Assembly (NCBI GenBank): GCA_949775045.1
Contig: OX459100.1
Location: 14,068,447 to 14,132,446 of the forward strand
Origin: Metridium senile
Lineage: Eukaryota > Cnidaria > Anthozoa > Actiniaria > Metridiidae
Length of the DNA stretch: 64,000 nt
Direction: 5' to 3'
Made by a program: the position numbers and the translations under genes. A model generated the notes under the pieces. It ran no database searches. It worked only from the letters and a program-made list of their open reading frames with translations, and was not told where the DNA came from. This document shows, one piece after another, positions 30,501-40,817 of the stretch; position 1 is the stretch's first letter; every line of letters starts with the position of its first letter.

Positions 30501-33500
30501 TATATTTTTATCATCAAACATTCCTGCAATAAGATTATTTATTATCTGGCATCAAAATTCTGTGCGCTCCGATTGTCTAATCGGCTATCATGAGAGAGCT
30601 GTAATTTCCCTTTAATGACCACGGGCATTATAAGATTTTTTCCAGACCGTCGTCGTGAAATCTGAAAAATAGCAATAATAACTATACCTAAAAATTCATA
30701 CTTTTTTTTTCGAATTTGTCCATTTATCATGGCAAAAAGCAGAAGAAACTTTTGTATAATCCTGAATTGACCAAAACATTGACAGAATGCAATAAAATAA
30801 ACAAAAACTGATGAGCATGGCGAGCGCTAGCATTGGTTGTTTTTGCAAACATTTTGACAAGCAAAAGTTGAGAAAATCAAATCAATATTGCAAAAACTCA
30901 GGAGAAAATACACAAAAGGTTGTGAGAATACACAAAAAATATTTTTTTAATTCTCTAAAGAACATAAAGCTCGTTCAAATATCTCAATGATAGTTGAAAA
31001 GTATAGTTTCAGTTTTTATCTTTCTTTCGGTAAACAACACGGCAGTGAGTTGAGCTTTTTTTGTTGAGATATGTTGTTGCTTATCAGTCACTTTTAAAAA
31101 CCTAAGTTTGTCGACTAAAGTTAACAATGTTTTTAGAGTCAGGAAGTGTTATTGTCTTTCTTTTTCTGCATACAAAAGGTTCAAACCCTTGGAAATGGCC
31201 GATTAACTTGATTCAAAGTCCTGTCAGCGATCCTCATGCTTTCATCTTCTTCATAAAGTATAACACAGACAAATAAATTCCATCAATAGTTGACTGTGAT
31301 TTTGATTAAAGTTCTTATTATTATTTATCGAAAAATAAGCTTCCGTAGGGTCATTTTCTCGATGCAAACGTCCACAAGACCAACGAATTTCAACTCATTT
31401 CAACATCCATCGTTGTTCACTTGTTTATGTTACAATCCTTTGTAAAACTTGTTTTTTGTGTCTTGACTTTCTTTGATGTTGAGATATTAACAAAACCCTT
31501 TATCTTTAAATGATCTTTGATTTGGAATGATCAAGAAAGCTGAATTAATTTTAATATTAGCAGTCACATGCTGAATGAGAACCGGTTTCTGACAACCCAC
31601 TCTTTTTCAGTAAAACTACTGGGAAGCCATTTGAACTCGACGTGTGTCGTAAAATACCAAAACAATTATTACTTTCTTTCGCTTTTTAAAATAGCAATAT
31701 ATAAATAACTTATTAACCTTGTTCGTTCGGTCATTACAGGGAAATCTCAGACCTTGGTCTTTTTTGTATAGAACTTGCTATTGCTTGGTCCATACTGTCA
31801 AGATCCCTCGGTCTGAGATTTCCCTGTAATGACCTCACTCTCAGTTAATAAGTAGTATGTAAATCTTCTAATGTGTGAATGTTGCATTTAACTTGTTTTT
31901 ATTTTCTCATTTGACAGAAAGATGGTGATGATGAAGAGAAAGAAGACCAACTCAAGTCATCCTCAGATGCTGATTCTATCATTCTCTTCAAGAAAAAGGA
32001 CCAACGTAAGTCATCAGTTCTATACTATGTTACAACAGTTTATTATTACTTAATTCTGAGATCTTCAACTGAGTGTCAACAAAAAAAAAAAAACGTTATA
32101 GAGCTTTTGTATGATTTAGGATGAGCACATGTCGTAGTGCTATTGGAACATGCGTCTCACCAGACTAAAGTTTTGAATATCACAATTAATTATTGGAGAG
32201 ACTCAAACTCACTTCTCCTACATTAAATATTTTAGCATACAACTTTGCTCACATGTTCATTTTTTAGGAGTTATTCAATAGACTACCAAAAACACTGACC
32301 ACTTATGTGACTGTCAGAACACAATGTAGGCAAGCCTATTGGCCAATTTCCACTTGGGGCTTTAGACTTACTTGGTACTTGAATAGGTCTTCATCCACTG
32401 TGAGACTGGTCTGCTTGCTCATTACTAATCAAGCGATATTTAGAGAAGGAAAGGAGCTATGCATCTATCTTTAGCACAGTGCTTCCTTATCTCCCACTCC
32501 CAGTCTTCTCCCAAATATAGCATAAGTTCATTCTCCAAAGCCCCATAATTTATCCTTGGGCATCCAGCACTACTACAAAATCTGTGAGATCCTTTACACT
32601 TCAGTGTGGTGTGACGTATAGTTATGTAGATGGTGGTAGTAGTTTAAATGTATCTTAATAAAAGTGATTTTATTAATCAGAGTTCATTGCTGGTATAATC
32701 ATCAAGTGTCTGGTCAGCTTTGGTAACAATGGAAGAAATGACTTTACTGTTGATATGATGGAAGCTTCTCTAAGGTAAATTTGCCTTACTAATTATCAAG
32801 GCTGTTAGTGGCAAAATGCAAAGTAAATGTTATTATTTCAACACAATAATTTTGTATATATATTATAGCAAATACTAAATAATCTAATAACAAGCAAATT
32901 TACATCTAGCTTGTTAATATCTTGTAACAGTGAAAATACTCCAAAAGAACAAAATCTTATTAGATAAATATTGGAATCTAATTGATTAACGTTAGGAAAG
33001 TGGAGTGTCTAACAGTAGTGATAACTAGGGTCTGATTTGCTTCACAGGTATCCCCAAGACTACAGCTACTATATCCAAAATGTAAGTCTATTATTATCTT
33101 AAAAATTATAGTATTATTAAGGTGATTATTTAAAAATTTATAAATATCAGCCATTTCCAGTGAAAACCAATTTATTTCATATTACTAAAAGCACACAGAA
33201 CTATGTAGGTGATTATTGGAAAAAGCAGTTTCTGAATCTAGCAGAAATAAGTGATAGATACAACATGAGCAGGCAATCTGTATGTGATATACAACGGCGA
33301 GTAGAAGACACTATATTTGCTACAGGCTCAATTAATTTATTCTTTGTGGGATGTACTGTTGATAAGAGTTGTTCCAAATACTTATATTATTCTTGTTTGC
33401 AGTTCACAGCATTCCAGTATAATACAGTTGTAAAGCCTGGTGAACAAGTAAGCTGATCAATAAAACAGTAGAACCTCTCTATACTAGACCCTAAAAACAT

Positions 33501-36500
33501 CTGTCTATACTGTACATGATTTAAGTCATAAATGTTTCAAAAGCTACAAACAAAACCTTGATAAAGCAAATCAAAATGGCAAACAATTTGAAAACTATTG
33601 TTCTTGACTGGCCAGCCTCTAATACACATAAAAACTCTGTTGTGCTCCTACATGGACATTAACCTGGAAAGTCGAGAGCTAAAATAGTTTGCAATATTTT
33701 GATTTGGTGAGTAAACCAGAAATCCTACAAAACTGGTCCTGGATAATCCAGTCTACCTGTGGAAAGCCTCTACCTACAAATACAGGGGTTTTCAGCACAG
33801 TTGCACATTGATGTTATAGTGCCTGTGCTATGAGCTGCTGAGTGTCAATGAAAACTTCAATGTCAAAAACTAATTTCTGCATGTTTGTGCAGATCTGTTT
33901 GTGTCCTCTTTGTCAAAGAGATATGTTATAATAGTGTTTGCTATGTCTAGTGGAAACAGGATATTCATGAAACATTGCTAATACTATTTAGTGCAATATG
34001 ATGCCTATTCTATTGCTTTAAATTGTTTGAGTAGCACTATTCTGTAGTATTTAGTAATTGGAATTTCATGGACTCTTGGTACTCTATTATAACTGAGATA
34101 TTTTTGTCATCTTAGTGTTAATTAACCGTTTTTATATTGTTTTAGGCCAACTTTGAGTATGCCTTTCAACCTCATGAATCATTTGGTGGACGACCTTTTG
34201 GGCTGTCAATCAACCTATTATACAAAGATTCTGTAAGTGAATATACATTGCTAATCTTTTTGAATCTTAAAAAAAAGATTTGTTTTCGGGCACATTCTCT
34301 AGTAATTTTGTCCTTTGTAGGTTAGTGACCACAAAAAAACGACAAATGTAATATGTTGAAATGATCATTAAATAGCTAAACCTTTGACTTAGCCGAAGGA
34401 ATCCCATGAGTCCTAAACTACCATACAGAATTACATAAGTGTCAATCTCGAGCCCAGTGTCACGTCTGGCTTTTTGTCAGCGGTCTTATGGCGCCCGACA
34501 TTAGACTCTGGGGGAACGGAATTTTCAGCTCCGATTTTGGAGTTCCGGTTTCTATTGCGCATGCTTAGTTAATATTATAATGATCTGTGGGTTTGGGCAT
34601 CCTGTGTTACTTAGTACGTTAATGACATTCAAAATATTATTGACCTAGTAGCATTTTAAATATTTTCTAAGCCAAAATATAAACATTTTCCTCACTAATG
34701 AAACATTTAAAGTTTAGGAAGGTTTTTTAACGGCCATCAGGGTTTATATAATGATATAAAAACGCGTCTAAATCTCCTTCAATTCAGATCACTTTAGCCG
34801 TCGATTTATTTATAGTTTTCCAACGGTTATTAGTTTGCTTTCGTGGTACGATTGACCTTTAGTAAATAACTGGATGTCAGAGGAGTATTTTGTGTGTATT
34901 GGTGTATTCTAATTTGCTTCGCGACTCGATAATCATCACTTAACTTAGGATAACTTAGCGGCGATACAATATCTCTTCGCTTCGCGACTCGTATATTTCA
35001 TAAACGACGATATTTAATATTCTATCTAGTATTAAAGAACCGTTGACGTCGTATTACATGTAATCGCAAAATTTACATTTTGAATGTACATTTGTTTACA
35101 TGATGGACCAATCAGAGATTTTACTTCGTCTGTTTCCGGTCTGACCATTGTATTTTCAAGGGCCAATCAGCATAAGCAGAGAATTCCGGTCCCCCAGAGT
35201 CTTACGTTACTCGGCTGGCCAAGAGGAACGAAGGCTCGGGGCTCGAGATTGCATAAGTGTCAACATTGATTCATCAACATAATGTCAGCAATCTCAGTTT
35301 TCATAGCAGTATTGATGTAATGTTTAATAAACGAGCAGGAGTGTTTTATCAGGATTTATAACCACGCGGCGAAGCCAAGTGGTTTTAGACCTGATAAAAC
35401 ACGATCTGCGAGTTTATTGAACAGCTTCAAAAACTCCAACCTATATTTTGTGTTTTTGTAAAGAAAAATCAAGGATTTATGAAAGATTATTAGAGAAAAT
35501 TCAGGTTAAAGTTTATGTAAATTAGGGTGAATCTATATCTTCAGTTAAAACATTCGTCACGGTTACGATTTCTTTTGTCCATTCATTTCTCATGAATTAT
35601 TAATGAGTTTTTGAAATTTTGTTTAGAAGTATGGTAATGATCCCTTTCAATATTAGGCACCTTGGTAAAGATCTTAATTAATTGTCTTGTTCTTGTTTAT
35701 AATGCAGGATGGCAAGGCTTTTCGTGATGCAGTCTTCAACGAAACCGTTCAGATTGTTGAAAATGACACTGGCATGGATGGTGAAACGTAAGAAAGATTT
35801 CCCCCCTCCGGAAACAAGTATATGGTTTGCAACTAGTTTGACGCTTGAGGACTGGGCAGCTTGTTTTGGTAGACAAGGGTTTGGAAATGGATACTCAAAC
35901 ATCTTATCTGTCTACTCAAACATCTTATCTGTCTACCCAAACACAGTGCCTGGTCCTTGCGCACACACAACTAGTTCTGAACCTTCCACTCATTTCTAGA
36001 TAGGAGTTTCATTGGAATTTTTTAAAGCTTTTTTTTTATTTTGCTATCAAAGATAATAATAATGCGATCTTTTAGGAACATTATCAAAGCTCAATGCTCT
36101 TACAACAAAAACAATCACAATAGAATTATCGAATAATATTTGTCCAAAGAGAACGAAGAAAATCAAAATTGGTTTAGAGGCAAACTTAAACGTGGCAGCC
36201 ATGATAGGGCCCCAAGATATATGTACAATAAAAACACCATCAGACAGTGCTGACATTTCAAATACTTTGAAGTTAGCCAATCCATTGCAATGTTTCTACA
36301 GTCAATAGGATTTTAACTCCACAGCCTTGTTAGCATATAATTTATTCTTATAATTATACAATTTCAGCTTGAAAACAGCTTGAAATACTTCAAAATTCCA
36401 CAGGTTGTCAAATTGAAAAGAATACATTACATACTATCAAGGCTGAGGTTTTTTTACGTGCACCTTGAAAAGGTCACTTGGTTATGACCCTGCATCCCTT

Positions 36501-38227
36501 TAAAAAAGAATACTATATAGTTATTGATAGAGGTTCTTGTGATGTTACCCTTAGGTTCTTCCTGTATCTGTTTGTTGTTGCTGTTGGTGTCCTACTGGTA
36601 ATGGCTGCATACTATGGTCTTACTTCAATCAAGGTAAAACAAACTAATTAACAACATTATTTTACAGTTCAAGGAGGCCACCAAAAGACTATTATTCAAT
36701 TACCATACACAAAATGAACAATAGTTCATACACAAATGTTTGATTGTTTTGCTTAAAATGCTTAAATATTTTTTTTTTCTTATGTAAATGAAAAACAAGA
36801 TTGAAAAAAAAAACATCTTAGCCTGAGAACAATCCACAATTTTTTGTTTCATCTTGAGATTGTTTATGATTTTGGAATTTGTTTGGCTGGCTTCAGCTAA
36901 AGCAAAACATACTTTAATCAGTATATGTTGCCAGTGGTACATATTTTTCTTTTGAACCAATTGGGATAATGTCAAAAGAATAATTTCTATATTGGATGGC
37001 ATGGGTGGTCTAGCAGTGAGAGGCCAGCGCTCGAATTTATTGTAATTTTTGCTTCAAGTTTTCATGCGAAGGCATCAATTCAATGCTAAAAATTTCAAAA
37101 ACAAGCTTTTCATATTTGGAATTAGCAATATGTTTTTCACATTAAACAATTGTAGTTTATAATAAAATTAAAAATAATTTGCAAAAGTAGCCAGTCACTG
37201 TAAATTGACTGTGCCAGCCTTTTATTTTCACCAATGAATCATTACTTCTATTTTTACCATTCAGAGTGTTAAATCAACATTAAAGCATGCAACAGTAGAG
37301 AGAGGAACTGTACAAGATGAAGATATTGACTATGAATGGCTACCCAAAGAAACTACTACTGAATTTGGTAAGTCAATGATCCAACTTATTATAATATTAC
37401 AATGGGTTTTTTGAGGACATACACCCAGCTTTTTGGAATTAATAGTTAAGATGTTAACATTATGTTGATGTTCCATGCAGACTTCCCTTTATTTCCCTTA
37501 CCCTTAGAGCCACCCTTTATTTCCCTTACCCTTAGAGCCACAAGAAACATAAAAATTATGGTTGGTTGTAAACATTATGGGCTATACACTGGTTTTAAGT
37601 GGACAACATCACTTTCCCCACATTGATGTTTACTTTTGATTTCAATCAGTCAAGGCCAGGGCAAGATTTAACATTTAACAGGGTTCGTGCTACTCCTTAA
37701 ACTCCTTGAAAACTTCTTAGATTTGATTTACGTTTTTAAGGGCACTTGAAAAGCCCTTGAATTTTAGAAAATCAGCAAAAACTCCTTAAAAACTCCTTAA
37801 AAACTCCTTAATTCTAGCTAAAGTAGGGTAAAAACTCGAGTATTGCAAATTAAAGTTAAATAAAAATTCTAGTATTGTACATCATTTTCGTAAATTTTTG
37901 TATATCAAAGTTGTCGCAAAAAGTGCTTAAAAATTACTTTTTGGTCCTTGAAAACTCCTTAGATTTTGTTTACTGACATCAGCACGAACCCTGATTTAAG
38001 GACACTGAAACTGAACTGAAACTGCACTTAACTTACAATAATGTGCAGTAAATAGTCTGTTAATCCTCAATCAATAGTTCTTAATCACTCAATTAATAAA
38101 AATAACTCTAGCAGACCTGTTAACCTTTGATTTAACTTATTCCTTTTTCCCATCTTCAGTTAAAAACTCCCCAAGACGCTCACCAAGAAATAGAAGACAG
38201 AAGCGTAACACAGGATCTGATGAATAG
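27555..38227 (+). CDS. SSR1: Translocon-associated protein subunit alpha
   Basis: Complete 12-exon gene, 304 aa (human 286). Exons: 27555-27630, 28086-28183, 29962-30024, 31918-32005, 32681-32774, 33048-33081, 33403-33447, 34146-34232, 35708-35787, 36555-36633, 37265-37367, 38160-38227. TRAP-alpha sits beside the Sec61 channel in the ER membrane and helps translocation of selected proteins. A hydrophobic signal peptide (about 1-28) is followed by a strongly acidic luminal segment (about 30-105), the conserved luminal domain (FIAGIIIKCLVSFGNNGRND, FTAFQYNTVVKPGEQ, FGLSINLLYKD), sequons NET (206) and NDT (214), a single membrane helix (about 223-245), and a cytosolic tail DYEWLPKE...SPRRSPRNRRQKR ending SDE, close to the vertebrate tail. 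The start matches the signal peptide. Introns hold a SINE, a tandem duplication and several foldbacks. Confidence 0.96.
28630..29052 (+). mobile_element. tRNA-derived SINE with LINE-like 3' tail
   Basis: The head 28643-28715 looks like a tRNA: box A GTCTAGTGGTCAGTGG and box B GGTTCGATTCCC, about 40 nt apart. A body follows (GTGTCCTTGGGCAAGACAC) and a tail AAGCGCTATGAGC...GCGCTATATAAATGAGGC with (ATT)n. The tail resembles the 3' end of the LINE at 16314-16942. It is in an SSR1 intron. Confidence 0.85.
28958..29580. repeat. 312-bp tandem duplication containing a palindrome
   Basis: 28958-29269 is repeated almost exactly at 29270-29580, from AAGTCCTCCATATACATATT to AATTTTTTTTGAA. Each unit contains the SINE tail plus a palindromic element (GATATCCCACGAGTGAGCGC and its inverse, TTACATGGGCGCACGGAGAT / inverse). 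The junctions fall in A/T runs. Copy 1 keeps a perfect centre GAGCGCGCGCTC; copy 2 has GAGCGCAGCGAATGAG. Confidence 0.85.
30187..30262. repeat. Foldback hairpin in SSR1 intron
   Basis: TGTAGAGCAAGTGAGAAGTC...AAGAAACA pairs with TGTTTCTTTGACTTC...GTGCTCTACA. Small MITE-like palindrome. Confidence 0.6.
31708..31853. mobile_element. Palindromic MITE with perfect 25-bp arms
   Basis: GGTCATTACAGGGAAATCTC (31729 on) is exactly inverted at 31810-31834; ACTTATTAAC / GTTAATAAGT extend the outer ends. It lies 64 bp upstream of SSR1 exon 4. Confidence 0.75.
34443..35251. mobile_element. 809-bp element with exact 9-bp target duplication
   Basis: Ends CAATCTCGAGCCC and GGGCTCGAGATTG; CATAAGTGT occurs directly before (34434-34442) and after (35252-35260). 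Inside, CAGAGTCTAATGTCGGGC-type blocks recur inverted (GACTCTGGGGGAACGGAATT near 34506 against AATTCCGGTCCCCCAGAGTC near 35182). A 9-bp duplication is typical of Mutator-like elements. No transposase. SSR1 intron. Confidence 0.8.
35321..35423. mobile_element. 103-bp palindromic MITE
   Basis: TGTTTAATAAACGAGCAGG...GTGTTTTATCAGG is inverted as CCTGATAAAACAC...CTGCGAGTTTATTGAACA. Confidence 0.7.
37679..37993. mobile_element. Element CAGGGTTCGTGC, copy 1
   Basis: 315 bp; left end CAGGGTTCGTGCT, right end AGCACGAACCCTG, flanked by ATTTAA on both sides (37673-37678, 37994-37999). Contains tandem ACTCCTTAAA words. The sister copy is 39465-39747. SSR1 intron 11. Confidence 0.85.
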
Positions 38228-38545
38228 ATTTCTAGATTTTCTTGTAGTCAATCTTTTTATTATTGCTAGTAAAAAAACAATTCCAAAGACAACACCCACC
38301 ATGACACTGCATACTCATGGCCTGCTGAGCAGATATGGTGAATTGTTTGTAATGACTGCTTTACCAGTAATGATAAAGACAAATGAGTGGATTTGGATAT
38401 TATTTGATCATTAATTCACACAACATACTTCATCGAATGTCAAATATTATCCAAAGATTGCTATTGTATTAAAAATACCTTGTACAATACGATGTTAGTG
38501 GATTATTTGGAAATTGTACCAGTATTTCAACATGATCTTATTACT

Positions 38546-38949
38546 GGTCGAAGCAGCAGGAACTTGATTATGACTTTGATGAAGATCATTAAACTTTTTA
38601 TTGACATGTTTCGATGTAGTCAAAGCATTGGGGACATTATAAAGAATAGCTTCTTCTTCAGGCCGTGAATAGTCGCCAACTTAAGATCAAAGAAGCTATT
38701 CACGTCCTCTGGGAAAAGCCCACTCTAAATCAAACACTTTATTTCAACCTAAAATTATCTTTATAATGTCCCCTATGGCTGTACTATTCAGTCATTGTTT
38801 TTCTTTCACACCTATTTACTTAATACTATGTTAATTATTCAATTCCTTTGTTATTTTGCTCTATTTATACGTTGTGTACACTTGTATTTCACTTTCTGAT
38901 GATGGCGTTTGACTACGTCAATAAAAAGTTTAATGATCTTCATCAAAGT
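38546..38949 (+). mobile_element. 5'-truncated Penelope-like element with target duplication
   Basis: The frame 38677-38766 reads QLKIKEAIHVLWEKPTLNQT then LYFNLKLSL and stop, the C-terminal end of a Penelope-type GIY-YIG endonuclease. A 40-bp arm (TGACTTTGATGAAGATCATT..., 38566-38605) is inverted at 38917-38956. The direct repeat CATGATCTTATTACT flanks the insertion exactly (38531-38545 and 38950-38964). It lies about 300 bp after the SSR1 stop codon, probably in its 3' UTR. Confidence 0.75.
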
Positions 38950-39464
38950 CATGATCTTATTACTAATTTATGTACAAAATGAAACATACAAAAAGAAAAG
39001 GTTCATATTAATTATCCATTTATTGTTTAGTCTTCCTAATTTCACTTTGTGAATTATGATAATAAGTGGGGCTATATTTGAAAGTCGTCTATAGCTGAAA
39101 TAAATTTCCACCTAGCTCCCTCTGAATTTTTGTGAAATATGCAATGTATAAATAATCTTCCAGAAAATCTTTGCATATCTACCATTTTTGTCTTTTCTGG
39201 TCTATCACCTTTGGCCATGGAGCTTGCCTAAATTAATCTTGCCATTGGCCAGTTTGATATAAGCTCAAACCGATTGACAGGCCAGAAAAGAAAAACAAAA
39301 ATCAAATTGAAGTTCATAATATGCTGGTAGCCATGCAATGATTCCAGTAGTAAAGTCAAAACTTTAAAATATCAATAAAATTTAATAGTTCTTCACCTCT
39401 GAATGGTTGCTTTGAGAATAAAGATTCAAGATCGTATTTGTGTGTCATGGAATGTTACTTAGTA

Positions 39465-39747
39465 CAGGGTTCGTGCTACTCCTTAAACTCCTTAGATTTG
39501 ATTTACGTTTTTAAGGGCACTTGAAAAGCCCTTGAATTTTAGAAAATCAGCAAAAACTCCTTAAAAACTCCTTAATTCTAGCTAGAGTAGGGTAAAAATT
39601 CCAGTATTGCAAATTAAAGTTAAGAAAAAATCATAGTATTGTACATCATTTTCGTATATTAAAGTTGTTGCAAAAAGTGCTTAAAAATTACTTTTTGGTC
39701 CTTGAAAACTCCTTACATTTTGTTTACTGACATCAGCATGAACCCTG
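39465..39747. mobile_element. Element CAGGGTTCGTGC, copy 2
   Basis: 283 bp, same ends and interior as 37679-37993 with a short deletion. Flanked by TTAGTA at 39459-39464 and 39748-39753. Confidence 0.85.
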
Positions 39748-39944
39748 TTAGTAATACTTCTGTAAGATGATAGAAATTATTCTTAAGTGTTTGTGGTCAG
39801 AGATCTTGTTTCAACAACTCCAGTGAAGGCCATTTTCAGAAATCATCTTCATCTCTGAAGATTTTTATTGTTCAGGTTGTTGAATTGTCTTTTATATCAA
39901 GACTAATCGTGCAAGTAGCAGCATTTATCAAAATTGACAGTAGG

Positions 39945-40067
39945 AGTTTTACCACCGATTACATTGCTACGAGCAGCTGGACAAAACATTTGTGAAGCGG
40001 AAGAGAATCGCCAACTCACTTCACAAACTCTGTCAGGTGCGTAGCAATGAAATTGGTGGTATTGAGT
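39945..40067. mobile_element. Palindromic MITE
   Basis: TACCACCGATTACATTGCTA (39950 on) is inverted as TAGCAATGAAATTGGTGGTA ending near 40062; inner arms TTTGTGAAGC / CACTTCACAAA. Confidence 0.65.
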
Positions 40068-40661
40068 TTGGAAGGGTGGTTGTGGCAAGGTGAATTATAT
40101 TTTAGCCTAAGGCTCCTCCCAACATGAGTGGCTGTGTTGTAGAAAGACGATACAACACAGATGCAAATGTTGTAAACTCCTTAAAAAACATGGGGTTAAT
40201 AGTTCTTTCAAAATTTTCAAGATTACAGTAAAATCTTGCAGAGAAATTTCAAATGACAGCTAATGCAAATCAGGATATACAACACCTGTCATGTTCATGA
40301 TTTCTTTTGTAAATTTCTCATTAATTATTCATGATTTTTTTAATATTTGTTAACTTTATTCCATTTGTTTGCTTGGGGAATTTTGTTGTTTTTCTATTGA
40401 ATTACATGCACTGTAGAACGAGCTCAGAGCTGGAGCCTATAAAATTCCATCCTGGAAACTTTAATATTGTGAAAAAAGATTATCATGCTTTAATTGTCAA
40501 TTGCTAGTTTTAGTCTCATCATTCTGATCATTTCAAATTATATCCTGCATTAAACTGGCAATTAATACTGACTGGAAAGGCTGATTATATGATGAAGTAG
40601 AAAGGTTCACCATTGGGTTCCCTGTGTCCTCCTTATAAGGAATTATCGGAACTTTGAACCG

Positions 40662-40690
40662 TGACGTCATATTTTCATTACGCATGCGCA
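40662..40690. promoter_or_regulatory. CRE and NRF1-like sites upstream of CYHR1
   Basis: TGACGTCA at 40662-40669 is a perfect CREB/ATF palindrome, and CGCATGCGCA at 40681-40690 matches the NRF1 core. They are 128-156 nt upstream of the CYHR1 start codon and 11 bp apart. Binding is inferred from the consensus. Confidence 0.55.
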
Positions 40691-40817
40691 GTTGATCTTA
40701 AAATCATAAACAACATTACATCATCAATTTGAACAACAACAAACCGAACGTCGTAAGCTAGTACGGATGGAAAGGTAGTACGTTCTCGACCAGAAATTCC
40801 CCCAAACTTCGTTAATC

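Larger units (their letters stand above)
38228..40640. other. SSR1-CYHR1 intergenic region
   Basis: It holds the SSR1 3' UTR, a Penelope-like insertion (38546-38949), a second CAGGGTTCGTGC element (39465-39747) and a palindromic MITE (39945-40067). No further gene is recognised. Confidence 0.6.
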
